Positions 7,015-16,377 of a DNA stretch of 64,000 nucleotides are shown here, in pieces. The notes under the pieces are model-generated. The model worked only from the letters and a program-made list of their open reading frames with translations, was not told the origin of the DNA and made no database searches. The DNA comes from Bartonella sp. HY038 (GTDB lineage: Bacteria; Pseudomonadota; Alphaproteobacteria; Rhizobiales; Rhizobiaceae). The stretch covers positions 1,302,001-1,366,000 of the forward strand of contig NZ_CP059725.1 in the NCBI RefSeq assembly GCF_014117425.1. The letters are read 5' to 3'. Position 1 is the first letter of the stretch. Each line of letters opens with the position of its first letter. Position numbers and translations under genes: made by a program.

Positions 7015-9696
7015 TCACTTATTTTTATGTTTCTTTTTATCCTTATCATCACCAAGTAACCTTGCAATGATATCACTAACATCATTGGACAAATTATTTG
7101 TCTTGGCAATATGCTTTAGAGCATTTTCAAGCTTATTGCGGCGGTTTTGCTCTAATGATCGCCAAGAGCGTAAAGTTGTTAACAGACGGGATGCAAGTTG
7201 CGGATTCTTACCATCAATATCAATGATAATCTTTGCAAGATAATCATAGCTAGCGCCATCTTTACGGTTAAATGCAACAGGGTTGCCGCCCGCAAATGCC
7301 CCAATCAATGCACGCACACGGTTTGGATTGTCAAAGGAAAAGTGCTTGTGTTTGGTAAGCTCTTGCACTTTTTCAAGGGTTTCCAATCTTGCACTACGAG
7401 CTTGCACACCAAACCATTTGTCAATTGTTAAAACATCTTTGTCAAAGCGTTTTTCAAAGTCGCTAAGCGCTGATTGTGCTTCTTTAGATTGGGCAAAATT
7501 TTGCACCAAAATATTAAGGGCAGCAAGGCGATCGGTCATATTATCTGCTTGGTCATATAAGCCGCCGACCCTTTTAGGCGAATTTTCAGCTATGGCAATA
7601 TAATAAAGTAAAGTGTTTGCCAAAGCGCGCTTGCCTGCATTGATCGCATCGGGGGTGAATGGCTTTGCAGGGTTTATTGCTTTATAAAGTGTGTTAAAGC
7701 TTGCTTGGTTTTCTTTAGCAACAATTTCAACCAATATTTGTCTTGCAGCATGAATATAATCGGGATTGATATCTTTTGCGACAATCCTTGCAATTTCTGC
7801 TTCGCTAGGCAAGGTCAAAGCAATCGCGCGAAAAGCTGGTTCTAAACGCTCATCATTGGCAACATTATCGACGAGCTTGGCAAGTTTTACGCATTGCTTA
7901 TGGCGCAGTTTTCCCTCATGCTTATGGGCGTGTACCAATTCATCCATCAAAAGATCATTGAGTGCCTGCCACCGGTTAACTGGATCCTGATCAAATGCAG
8001 CAAGGAAAAAACGCTCCTTTTTGCTTAAATCTGTTTTAAGGATGACTGGGGCAGAAAAATCACGTAATAGTGACACCACAGGCCGATGCTTTATCCCTTT
8101 GAAGTGGAAGCTTTGCTTGGCCTCGTTAAGCACTAAAAGATTAGCTTCGCTATTGCTATTTGTTTTCACATTAATTTCGTTACCCTCTTCATCTAAAAGA
8201 GCAAAGCGAATAGGTATGACCATTGGCTTCTTTTTCTTCTGCCCTGGTGTTGGGTAGATTTTTTGCTCTAGCTTAATGGTAAGGGTTTCATGCTTTTCGT
8301 TATAGTCAAATTTGGCTTTTACATGTGGTGTGCCTGCTTGTTCATACCAAAGCATAAATTGAGAAAAATCTTGTTTTGAAACCTTCGCAAAGCATGCAAT
8401 GAAGTCTTCAATCGTACAAGCCTCGCCATCATGGCGGTCAAAATATAGATCCATACCTTTTCTAAATAATTCATCACCGAGCAAGGTGTGAACCATGCGG
8501 ACAACTTCGGCACCTTTTTCATAGATAGTGGTTGTATAAAAATTATTAATTTCGCTATATTGCGTAGGTCGCACGGGGTGGGCAAGGGGACCAGCATCTT
8601 CTGGAAATTGCGCGATTTTCAATAGACGAACTTGGTCTATACGTTGCACGGGACGCGAGCGTTGGCTTGATGAGAACTCTTGATCTCGATAAACCGTAAG
8701 CCCTTCTTTTAAGCATAATTGGAACCAGTCACGGCAAGTGATACGGTCGCCCGTCCAATTGTGGAAATATTCATGGGCAACTACACGTTCAACATTGGCA
8801 AAGTCGGCATCGGTTTCGGTTTCGGCTGCGGCAAGAATATATCGATCATTAAATATATTCAGTCCCTTATTTTCCATTGCACCCATATTAAAATCAGATA
8901 CGGCGACAATATTAAATATATCAAGGTCATATTCGCGACCAAAAGCTTTTTCGTCCCACGCAAGAGATCGTTTAAGCGAATCCATTGCATAAAGCGCGCG
9001 CTCAGTCTTACCTTTCTCGACATAAATGCCAAGATCCACAATTTTACCGCTCATTGTCTTGAAGTTATCGCGGGTTACTTCAAGATTGCCAGCAACCAAA
9101 GCAAATAAATAGGATGGTTTGGGAAAGGGGTCATGCCATGTTGCAAAGTGCCGATCTTTACCTATATTTCCAGTTTCAACGCAATTACCATTGGATAATA
9201 AAATGGGGGATTGTTTTTTGTTTGCTTCAATCCGAACAGTATAAACGGAAAGAACATCGGGACGATCATAGAAATATGTGATCCTGCGAAAGCCTTCCGC
9301 TTCACATTGGGTGCAAAAAACACCATTAGATTGGTAAAGACCCATTAATTGGCGGTTAGCCTTGGGATTGATTTTCGTTACAATTTCTAAGGTAAAAGGA
9401 TCACAAGGAGGATTGTCAATTTTTAATTGGCTGGGGGTTATGGTAAATGCTTTTGGCTCTAGTTCAATATTATCAATGGCAACACGTACCAGCTCCAATT
9501 CATCACCAATAAGAATAAGTGGTGCGCCTTTTTTAGTGCCTTGCCGTCTTTCTAGCGACAATCTTGTGGTCACAACTGTATTTTCAGCTTCAAGAATGAA
9601 GTCCATATGCGTTGTTTTTATTTCATATGGTGTTGGCTTATAGTCTTTTAAGCGAAAAACTGGACGCTTTACCGTGTTCATAACCTTAAATCCCAT
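7015..9696 (-). CDS. pepN: aminopeptidase N (M1 family)
   Basis: Zinc aminopeptidase that removes N-terminal residues from peptides in the cytoplasm. 893 residues, close to E. coli PepN. The exopeptidase motif GAMEN lies near residue 270 and the zinc site HEYFHNWTGDR near 308, with the distal ligand Glu in LKEGLTVYRD. The C-terminal DUF3458 region is followed by a lysine-rich tail (DDKDKKKHKNK). An alternative start five codons inside (9681) is possible: neither has a clear ribosome site. Monocistronic, divergent from the DMT exporter gene. Confidence 0.95.
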   Translation of the reverse strand: MGFKVMNTVKRPVFRLKDYKPTPYEIKTTHMDFILEAENTVVTTRLSLERRQGTKKGAPLILIGDELELVRVAIDNIELEPKAFTITPSQLKIDNPPCDPFTLEIVTKINPKANRQLMGLYQSNGVFCTQCEAEGFRRITYFYDRPDVLSVYTVRIEANKKQSPILLSNGNCVETGNIGKDRHFATWHDPFPKPSYLFALVAGNLEVTRDNFKTMSGKIVDLGIYVEKGKTERALYAMDSLKRSLAWDEKAFGREYDLDIFNIVAVSDFNMGAMENKGLNIFNDRYILAAAETETDADFANVERVVAHEYFHNWTGDRITCRDWFQLCLKEGLTVYRDQEFSSSQRSRPVQRIDQVRLLKIAQFPEDAGPLAHPVRPTQYSEINNFYTTTIYEKGAEVVRMVHTLLGDELFRKGMDLYFDRHDGEACTIEDFIACFAKVSKQDFSQFMLWYEQAGTPHVKAKFDYNEKHETLTIKLEQKIYPTPGQKKKKPMVIPIRFALLDEEGNEINVKTNSNSEANLLVLNEAKQSFHFKGIKHRPVVSLLRDFSAPVILKTDLSKKERFFLAAFDQDPVNRWQALNDLLMDELVHAHKHEGKLRHKQCVKLAKLVDNVANDERLEPAFRAIALTLPSEAEIARIVAKDINPDYIHAARQILVEIVAKENQASFNTLYKAINPAKPFTPDAINAGKRALANTLLYYIAIAENSPKRVGGLYDQADNMTDRLAALNILVQNFAQSKEAQSALSDFEKRFDKDVLTIDKWFGVQARSARLETLEKVQELTKHKHFSFDNPNRVRALIGAFAGGNPVAFNRKDGASYDYLAKIIIDIDGKNPQLASRLLTTLRSWRSLEQNRRNKLENALKHIAKTNNLSNDVSDIIARLLGDDKDKKKHKNK

Positions 9697-9994
9697 TTGT
9701 TAATTTATTTTAAGGTAGGAATAAATTTAAAAGGCTGCAATAGATTTTTTAAAAATATCTCCAATCGTTGCTTTATTGTTAGTTACTTTTTTAAAAACAA
9801 GATATTTAAAAAAAACTATGATAATCGATTATTTATTATATCGTGGCAAATAGGTTTTAAATGTACGCAAATTATTTAACTTAAATCTTTTAGGCTGAAT
9901 AAGTAGTAAGAGTGCGATGTGCCTCATTTTGTATCACTATCGCTGCAATGTGGTTTAATGCTTTGATGTTTTAGGTGAAAGTATCGGCTTTATT

Positions 9995-10987
9995 ATGGGT
10001 TCTTTAGATAAAATGCCTGTTATTTCAGGAAATGTAATGGTTGGAATCTGGATGAAGGTTACGGCTGTTGCGCTCTTTGTCGGTATGTCGACTTTACTCA
10101 AAGCAGCTGTTGGAATTCCAGCTGGTGAGCTTAGCTTTTTTCGTTCATTTTTTGGATTGCTACCAGTTTTTATCTGGCTATTTATGCGTGGTGAGTTGCG
10201 TAAAGCTTTTTATACAAGCAATATTGTCGGGCATATTTGGCGTGGATTGTTTGGCATTTTGGCTATGATGTGTAATTTTTATGCTTTAACCTTATTGCCT
10301 TTACCTGAATCTATTGCAATTAGTTATGGTGCGCCGCTCATTTTAGTAATTTTAAGCGTTATTTTTTTAAAGGAAAAAGTACGTTTATATCGTTGGAGTG
10401 CAGTTTTTGCTGGGCTTTTCGGTGTGTTGATAGTTATTTGGCCCCGCATGACGATATTTTCTGCGCAGGAATTAGATACGTCGATTGCTTATGGCGCTAT
10501 AGCTGCCCTTGCTAGCGCCGTGCTTACAGCTATTGCACTTTTATTGGTGCGGCGCTTAGTTTTTACCGAACGTACAACAACAATTGTGCTCTATTTCATG
10601 ATTTCTGCAAGCTTATTTTCTTTACTATCTTGGCCGATTGGCTATTTCTTAAATCATATAGGCATAAAAACTGCATTGCTTGATGTCTGGGTTTGGCCAG
10701 ATTGGCATATAGCCTGTTTATTAATCGGTGCAGGTCTTTTCGGCGGTGTAGCGCAAATATTTATGACAGAAGCATATCGCCATGCTGAACCATCAACTGT
10801 TGCACCCTTTGAATATGTCTCTTTGGTGCTCGGGCTTATTATTGGTTATGTGGTTTTTGGTGATGTGCCAACAACGCAAATGCTCATTGGAAGTTTGATT
10901 GTCGTTGGCTCTGGAATATTTATTATTTATCGTGAAAGCCGCTTGAATTTATTAAAGCCACAAGAGCGTGCAGCAAATTCCAAATAG
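9995..10987 (+). CDS. DMT superfamily (EamA) membrane transporter
   Basis: 330-residue inner-membrane protein with about ten hydrophobic segments in two homologous EamA halves, including LPLPESIAISYGAPLILVIL in the first half and EAYRHAEPSTVAPFEYVSLV in the second, blocks conserved in this family. Members export metabolites or amino acids; the substrate cannot be read from sequence. The initiator is uncertain since no strong ribosome site precedes 9995 and other Met codons follow closely. It stands alone between pepN (divergent) and the uracil-DNA glycosylase gene (convergent). Confidence 0.85.
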   Translation: MGSLDKMPVISGNVMVGIWMKVTAVALFVGMSTLLKAAVGIPAGELSFFRSFFGLLPVFIWLFMRGELRKAFYTSNIVGHIWRGLFGILAMMCNFYALTLLPLPESIAISYGAPLILVILSVIFLKEKVRLYRWSAVFAGLFGVLIVIWPRMTIFSAQELDTSIAYGAIAALASAVLTAIALLLVRRLVFTERTTTIVLYFMISASLFSLLSWPIGYFLNHIGIKTALLDVWVWPDWHIACLLIGAGLFGGVAQIFMTEAYRHAEPSTVAPFEYVSLVLGLIIGYVVFGDVPTTQMLIGSLIVVGSGIFIIYRESRLNLLKPQERAANSK

Positions 10988-11035
10988 AATAATTTGTATG
11001 AAATATGCGTGAAAGCTAATAAAATTATAGGTGGG

Positions 11036-11911
11036 TTAATGGGATAACTCACGCATTTTCATTTTCACATTAAGCAAATCTTGCCACGTAAATTTTTTAT
11101 GAAGGGGATTTTTCAATAAATAACGCGGATGGAATGTTGGCATGACATCAATAATTTTTCCGCCTGCGGTTGCAAATTTTAGCCAGTTACCGCGCATACG
11201 CAAAATACCTTCATTGGCACCGGTAAGCCATGTTGTTGTTGTGCCGCCAAATGCTAATATCATATCAGGATTTGCCAGTTCAATTTGCCGGTAAATAAAT
11301 GGCTTACATAATTCAACTTCATGCTGTGTGGGTTCGCGATTGCCCGGTGGACGCCATGCGATAACATTGGCAATATAAACATCTTGACGATTATACCCTA
11401 TTGCCCCAAGCATTTTGTTGAGTAGCTCACCTGCGGGACCAACAAAAGGCACACCTTGCAAGTCTTCCTCACGCTCTGGAGCATCGCCGATAATCATTAG
11501 CTTGCTCTTGTTTGTACCATCAGCAAAGCAGGTGTTTTTAGCGGTAATTTTTAAAGGACAGCCCTCAAAATCGGTTAAATTTTGACATAGTTCCTCAAGA
11601 CTATTTGCACGCATCGCAACTTCGCGTGCAAGTTTTATCTGGTCATCAAGGGGAACATAATTGGTTTTACGCGCGGCGCTTGCAGTTCTTGTTGGTGCCT
11701 TTTTGCTGTCAGTCGCCTTTGTTGCGGTCGAGACTGGTTCTTGATTAACCGCAATCTTCGTTTCAGATTGAATATTTGAAGGTGCAGGCGCTACCTGAAG
11801 CCGATTAATAGGTTCATCCAAGATTGCTATATCAACGCCAGAATCCTGATAGAAGCGTAAAAGCTCTTCAAATGTAAAGGCTTTTTTCTGTCCAATAAGG
11901 TTTTCGCTCAC
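11036..11911 (-). CDS. uracil-DNA glycosylase, family 4-like
   Basis: Base-excision repair enzyme removing uracil from DNA. Its UDG domain occupies the C-terminal two-thirds of 292 residues: GDAPEREEDLQGVPFVG, then IANVIAWRPPGNREPT, and the loop motif PTFHPRYLL. The N-terminal third is a low-complexity Ala/Thr/Lys linker. In family 4 enzymes four Cys bind a 4Fe-4S cluster; here the usual Cys before RPP is Trp (AWRPPGNR) and only ELCKPF and EGCPL are obvious, so the cluster is probably absent, as in other alphaproteobacterial members I recall. The GTG at 11911 is chosen because AGGA lies eight bases before it; a TTG at 11935 is the alternative. Confidence 0.85.
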   Translation of the reverse strand: MSENLIGQKKAFTFEELLRFYQDSGVDIAILDEPINRLQVAPAPSNIQSETKIAVNQEPVSTATKATDSKKAPTRTASAARKTNYVPLDDQIKLAREVAMRANSLEELCQNLTDFEGCPLKITAKNTCFADGTNKSKLMIIGDAPEREEDLQGVPFVGPAGELLNKMLGAIGYNRQDVYIANVIAWRPPGNREPTQHEVELCKPFIYRQIELANPDMILAFGGTTTTWLTGANEGILRMRGNWLKFATAGGKIIDVMPTFHPRYLLKNPLHKKFTWQDLLNVKMKMRELSH

Positions 11912-12079
11912 GCCTCGTATTCCTGTTTGTAGCAATTAATTTCTTGGAAAATAATGAAGGTTTAATAATCATATTTGTTAGCACATACAAGTTGCTAAAG
12001 TTTTTATTTTTAAACAATTCGAATGGTAAATTAATTTATGCGTTTATATAAATGATTAACGCGTTAATTTATTTTCAAT

Positions 12080-13144
12080 TTAACTTATAATCGAGGTCAA
12101 AGTGAGGGAAAGACCAGTGAGGAAGATGAAAATTGCGGCACACCATTCTAATGCAGATTTGAAAAAGTTAAAATGGCTTTGTCGATTTGAAATCTTGAGT
12201 GCTAATGATTTTGCATAGACAGCAAGCGCGGCCAGAAGCGATACGGTTATGAAAGTGCCAAGAGACATAGCCAAAACCGATAACACACCAATAAACCATA
12301 AATCATTGAGCATGACAAAGCTCATGACAAATATAGCACCGGAACATGGGCGAAGGCCGACAGAAAAAACAGCCATAAGGGCCGGGCGCAACTGCAATGG
12401 TTCTTTGACAATGTCAGGGCTAATCATATGGGCTTGGCCGCAATCATTGCAAATTTCACCTGCGCCATTAAATACATGGTCAACGCCGCCTTTTTCATAA
12501 TTTAAGCGTGGTTTGTTGTTTAATGCGCTTTTGGGAGACAGGCTTGATTGAAAGCTGCTTTGTTGGTTAAAGTCACTGGCTGGTGCACTGTCAAATATAG
12601 TTGTTTTAATGCTTTTTTTGTGAAAATAGGGTTTGATTTTTCGCCAGATCATAACCATCCCCAAAATCATAACCAGAATAAAGCTGCCTGTTGTTAAAAA
12701 TGTAGCTGCTTGTGTGAGACTGCCAGGAATTAGAAAAAATACTAATAAAATAATAAAAATTGCGCTTAACGCTTGCAAAATTGATGAAAGGAACGATAGG
12801 AAAATACCGCGTTTTAAACTTGCATCATTGGCAACAAGATAAGATGCTATCACTGCTTTACCATGTCCAGGGCCGGCAGCGTGCAAAATACCATAAAGAA
12901 AAGAAAGACCAATAAGCCAAATTGCATTATGTGGGTTTTCTTTCATACCAATGAGATATCCGCCAATTGTGCGTTCAAAGACCTGTTGCCAACTAAGAAT
13001 ATAAATATAAATTTCTGAAAAAATGGATGAGTTATTGACTGGCTGCTCAGGCGCACCGATACCAAGAGGAGATCTAGCAAAGGCGTTAGTTAGCATGCTA
13101 TAATATATTACAGCAATCAAAGGCATAAATTTTATTTGTCGCAT
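12080..13144 (-). CDS. zevB: ZevB-like NicO family metal permease
   Basis: Inner-membrane protein of 354 residues, with an N-terminal hydrophobic segment and about six more. It has the NicO/RcnA-type motif HAAGPGHGKAV near residue 90 and a second, GLRPCSGAIFV. Between them is a hydrophilic loop with CNDCGQAH. NicO proteins move Ni, Co or, with a DUF1007 partner, zinc: in Haemophilus influenzae ZevAB is a zinc acquisition pair. It overlaps the DUF1007 gene by 13 bases and lies downstream of zur-znuBC on the same strand, so zinc is the likeliest metal. The symbol is by analogy; a Ni/Co permease remains possible. Confidence 0.75.
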   Translation of the reverse strand: MRQIKFMPLIAVIYYSMLTNAFARSPLGIGAPEQPVNNSSIFSEIYIYILSWQQVFERTIGGYLIGMKENPHNAIWLIGLSFLYGILHAAGPGHGKAVIASYLVANDASLKRGIFLSFLSSILQALSAIFIILLVFFLIPGSLTQAATFLTTGSFILVMILGMVMIWRKIKPYFHKKSIKTTIFDSAPASDFNQQSSFQSSLSPKSALNNKPRLNYEKGGVDHVFNGAGEICNDCGQAHMISPDIVKEPLQLRPALMAVFSVGLRPCSGAIFVMSFVMLNDLWFIGVLSVLAMSLGTFITVSLLAALAVYAKSLALKISNRQSHFNFFKSALEWCAAIFIFLTGLSLTLTSIIS

Positions 13145-13794
13145 ATCACTTCCAATTTGGGCGCAAGACGTTGGGCTAGGTCAAAACTTGCATCGGGATT
13201 TGCAAAAAAATCTTCGGTTTCATTGGCAAGACTTTTGGATAATATTTTATCGCCATCAGGACGAACCATGTAGCCCTTACAAAACGAAGGTAATCCCGAA
13301 AATGAAATATCGACATCGCGTTTAAAGTTTACGGCAACATAAAAAGTTGGGTCATAGAGTGAAAAGCTGTAATGGCCACCACGTTTAATATATAATGGTT
13401 CTTTGGGCTTATTTTCAATATGAAGCGTGAGCTGGTTATTTTTCATATCAGCAATAAGCTTATCGGGATTAGCAAGCTTAACTGATTTACCATCTACTGT
13501 TACAGATTGGAAATAGTCAAACTCAGCTAAGGATTCACGGATAGTTTTGCTTATTTCGGCAAGTTCTGATGGATCAAGAAAACGGTCACCATTCTTGTCA
13601 AAATCTAAAATAACCCCAGCAGAAAACAAAGCATCAAACAACCAATCTTGCGAGAGTTTTTCAACCTTGCCATCTTTATCTAGTTGAATTTGAACTTTTG
13701 CATCGACAAAAATATGTGGATGAGCTTGCACAATAGCAGTCATCGGCACAATGAATAAAATACTAAAAAAAAACTTAAATAGAGTTTTGATCAT
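13132..13794 (-). CDS. zevA: ZevA-like DUF1007 periplasmic protein
   Basis: 220 residues with a signal peptide (hydrophobic FFFSILFIVPMTAIVQA) and the DUF1007 opening HPHIFVDAKVQIQLDKDGKV, whose histidines may bind metal. An EF-hand-like stretch, DFDKNGDRFLDPSEL, lies near residue 65. The related H. influenzae ZevA works with ZevB in zinc uptake. The zevB ATG lies inside its 3' end. It starts 289 bases after zur on the same strand; no Zur-type palindrome was seen in that gap, so it may be read from the znuC promoter or from its own. The function is inferred from family and context. Confidence 0.75.
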   Translation of the reverse strand: MIKTLFKFFFSILFIVPMTAIVQAHPHIFVDAKVQIQLDKDGKVEKLSQDWLFDALFSAGVILDFDKNGDRFLDPSELAEISKTIRESLAEFDYFQSVTVDGKSVKLANPDKLIADMKNNQLTLHIENKPKEPLYIKRGGHYSFSLYDPTFYVAVNFKRDVDISFSGLPSFCKGYMVRPDGDKILSKSLANETEDFFANPDASFDLAQRLAPKLEVICDK

Positions 13795-14083
13795 TTAATT
13801 TTAAAAAACCTTACATGCATTAGTTTGTTGTTTGATCTATGCATGACGAGCTGCTTTTAGCATATCGAGTGATAGGTAAAAGCGGCGACAAACTATGCAA
13901 GCGGATCAAAAAATGCTTAAATTGATTCATTTGAGGAAAATATGCTTTAATTATGACAAAAAGAAAACACCTGCCAAATAGTAAATAAAAAATTTAAATA
14001 TTAAGAAAAATTGGGCCTATTTAGCATCGCCTTAGTGGGCTGTCATCTAAGGTGCACCATAAATACGCAGGTAATAGGTAATA

Positions 14084-14497
14084 TTAAACATTGCTGGGTT
14101 CTTCTGCACATTTTTCGCAAAGACCACGAATTTCTAATGTTGTTGCATGGGGGCGAAAGTGGATCTTATGCATATGGTCATGCACTTCATGTTCAATAAC
14201 GTGATTGTTAAATTCGTGAACCTTGCCACAGTTTTTACAAATAGCAAAAGCAACAAGATGATGGTCATCGCAGTCAGGGTGGGCGCAGGCGATATAGGCA
14301 TTTAAGCTTTCAAGCTTATGCACTGCACCGATTGCAATCAACTTATCTAAAGCGCGATAAATTTGTAACGGAGCGCGAAACCCCTCATCGCGCAATTGAT
14401 CAAGGATAGTGTAAGCGCTTAATGGTGCCCGCTCTTTCTTGAGGACATCAAGAACGAACTTTTGGTTTTTTGTAAGATCACCAATTGGGGGCATCAT
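14084..14497 (-). CDS. zur: zinc uptake regulator, Fur family
   Basis: DNA-binding repressor that senses zinc. 137 residues: winged helix in the first 75 (APLSAYTILDQLRDEG, LQIYRALDKLIAIG), then the metal domain. It has CAHPDCDDHH and the structural zinc cysteines CKNCGKVHEF and CEKC near the C-terminus. The HHLVAFAICKNCG form and the znuBC neighbours mark it as Zur rather than Fur. Third gene of znuC-znuB-zur, 60 bases after znuB, so it is probably autoregulated through the operator at 16324-16338. Confidence 0.93.
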   Translation of the reverse strand: MMPPIGDLTKNQKFVLDVLKKERAPLSAYTILDQLRDEGFRAPLQIYRALDKLIAIGAVHKLESLNAYIACAHPDCDDHHLVAFAICKNCGKVHEFNNHVIEHEVHDHMHKIHFRPHATTLEIRGLCEKCAEEPSNV

Positions 14498-14557
14498 CTA
14501 TCACTCTTTTCATAAGTCATACTCAAATATATTAGCCGATAATTGCTTTTAATCTAG

Positions 14558-15358
14558 CTAAGTTTTGTTTTTTAACAAGCTGAATGGCAAAAGGCAAATA
14601 ACAAAAAGGACAAAGGCGGCAACAACAATCGAGGGGCCAGAAGGCGTGTTAAAGATTTTTGACATTTGCAATCCTGTTGTTGAAGAGATAATGCCGATGA
14701 CACTAGAAAGCAAGGCCATGATTTCAGGGGTTGATGACAACCGTCTTGCTGTGGCAGCAGGTAGTATCAAAAGCGCGGTAATCAGCAATATTCCGATGAT
14801 TTTCATAGCCACAGCGATAATAAGCGCTAGCATAAGCATAAAAATAATTTGAGCAACTTCAGGATAAAGCCCTTCTGCTTTAGCAAGGTCGGCATTGACT
14901 GTTCCAGCGATAAGTGGCCGCCAGATGATATAAATAATCGCTATAGCAAAAATACCGCCCAGCCAGATCATTAAAAGATCAAGCCGAGAAACCGATAAGA
15001 TGTCGCCAAATAAGTAGACTGAAAGGTCCTGTCGTACCCAAGGTAAAAAACTTAAAATAATTAAGCTGATAGCAAGGCTTGAATGAGAGAGTACGCCAAG
15101 TAAAGAGTCGTTTGAAAGTGTGTGACGGCGTTGTAAAAGTAAAAGGATAATGGCCAGCATTGTTGTAACGATGAAAACACAAATGGTCATGTTAATGTTG
15201 GATATGAAGGCAAGAGCAACGCCAAGCAAAGCTGAATGGGCCATTGTGTCACCAAAATAAGCCATGCGGCGCCAGACGACGATACAGCCTAAAGGCCCGG
15301 CTGCCAAGGCAATGCCGATACAACCAACCATGGCGCGTACAAAAAAATCATCAAACAT
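14558..15358 (-). CDS. znuB: zinc ABC transporter permease
   Basis: Inner-membrane channel of the ZnuABC importer. 266 residues, almost entirely hydrophobic with about eight membrane segments. MAYFGDTMAHSALLGVAL near residue 32 is the family signature for contact with the binding protein and ATPase, and LLITALLILPAATARRL is the second conserved block. Its ATG overlaps the znuC stop by 8 bases, giving coupled translation. Complete. Confidence 0.95.
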   Translation of the reverse strand: MFDDFFVRAMVGCIGIALAAGPLGCIVVWRRMAYFGDTMAHSALLGVALAFISNINMTICVFIVTTMLAIILLLLQRRHTLSNDSLLGVLSHSSLAISLIILSFLPWVRQDLSVYLFGDILSVSRLDLLMIWLGGIFAIAIIYIIWRPLIAGTVNADLAKAEGLYPEVAQIIFMLMLALIIAVAMKIIGILLITALLILPAATARRLSSTPEIMALLSSVIGIISSTTGLQMSKIFNTPSGPSIVVAAFVLFVICLLPFSLLKNKT

Positions 15359-16166
15359 TCGTATTATCCTGTGGTTTATTATCTGGTTTTGTTAAATGAT
15401 TATGTTTGCTGTTGTCGTGACATTGATCGCCTTGGCAAATCGTACCATCTGGATGGTGGTTGTGGTCATGTTGATGCCGGTAAAGTGCGGCGGAATTTTT
15501 ACCATTCCTTGAAAATAGGGCATTATATTCGGGGCTCATGGCCACCTCTTCTGGCTTACCGCTACAGCAAATATGCCCATTAAGGCATATCACGCGGTCG
15601 GATGCTGCCATAACGACGTGTAAGTCGTGGGAAATAAGTAAAATTCCGCAATTTAACCGCTGCCTATATTGAGAAATCAGATCATAAAGTTCTGCTTCGC
15701 CGCTAAAATCCACGCCCTGCAATGGCTCATCTAAAACAAGAATATCAGGTTTGGTTGCAGCAGCACGTGCCAACATGACCCTTTGCAATTCCCCTCCTGA
15801 TAAATTGAGAACTTGCGCGCCACGTAAATGCAATGCTCCAACTTCTGCAAGAGCTGCATCGGCATCTTCCATTTTTAATTTGTGGGTAAGCTCCATAAAG
15901 CGACCGACACTCATCGGCATGCTACGGTCGAAATTAAGCTTTTGTGGCACATAGCCAACCCGCAAGTTTGGTGCTTGCCAAACATTGCCCTCATTAGGTT
16001 TTAATATTTTAAGAGCCATTTTTGCGGTGGTGCTTTTACCTGAACCATTAGGGCCAATAAGCGTTATAATTTCGCCGCGTGATAATTCCATGTCAATGTT
16101 ACGTACCAGCCAGCGATTATTGCGAAAAATCCCAGCGTTTATAAGCTTTATCAATGAGGATGACAC
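15351..16166 (-). CDS. znuC: zinc ABC transporter ATP-binding protein
   Basis: Cytoplasmic ATPase driving ZnuAB. Walker A GPNGSGKST near residue 39, signature LSGGELQR near 124, Walker B ILVLDEPLQGVD, and the switch His in LLISHDLH. After the ATPase core, from about residue 226, there is a His/Asp-rich tail (HQHDHNHH, CQGDQCHDNSKHNH) that could bind zinc, seen also in other Rhizobiales ZnuC. The reading frame opens with GTG at 16166 and has no strong ribosome site. First gene of znuC-znuB-zur, with a Zur operator about 160 bases upstream. Confidence 0.95.
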   Translation of the reverse strand: MSSSLIKLINAGIFRNNRWLVRNIDMELSRGEIITLIGPNGSGKSTTAKMALKILKPNEGNVWQAPNLRVGYVPQKLNFDRSMPMSVGRFMELTHKLKMEDADAALAEVGALHLRGAQVLNLSGGELQRVMLARAAATKPDILVLDEPLQGVDFSGEAELYDLISQYRQRLNCGILLISHDLHVVMAASDRVICLNGHICCSGKPEEVAMSPEYNALFSRNGKNSAALYRHQHDHNHHPDGTICQGDQCHDNSKHNHLTKPDNKPQDNTNV

Positions 16167-16321
16167 GAAGAATAAACTTTCTATTCAAATACCTAAATTA
16201 TTGGTTCTAATCATATATAAATAAGTTTGATGTGTTTTCTTTATGCACATAAATGACTTAGCCTCGATAAAAATCAAAGGTTTTAACCATCAATGCTTGG
16301 CGTAAAAACACATAATTCATT

Positions 16322-16340
16322 ATCGTTATAACATAACACT
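16322..16340 (-). promoter_or_regulatory. Zur operator upstream of znuC
   Basis: Read on the minus strand the core is TGTTATGTTATAACG (16338 to 16324), identical to the znuA operator at 2361-2375 except for the seventh base. It lies in the 211-base spacer before znuC. Two such near-identical sites in front of the two expected Zur targets make regulation by the linked zur gene likely. Confidence 0.82.
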
Positions 16341-16377
16341 TAAAAAACGCAATTTTAAAACATAGCTCATGCATTTT

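Noticed and set aside
7198..9643. Several plus-strand frames opposite pepN
   Set aside because: They lie wholly inside a strongly conserved aminopeptidase gene and show no domain or start signal.
9697..9879. 60-residue open frame upstream of the DMT transporter
   Set aside because: Lys/Phe/Asn-rich composition of random AT-rich DNA, no ribosome site, no family resemblance.
13795..14083. Third Zur box upstream of the zevA-like gene
   Set aside because: Only a weak TAATAGGTAATATTA stretch is present; it lacks the TGTTAT/ATAACA symmetry of the two accepted sites.
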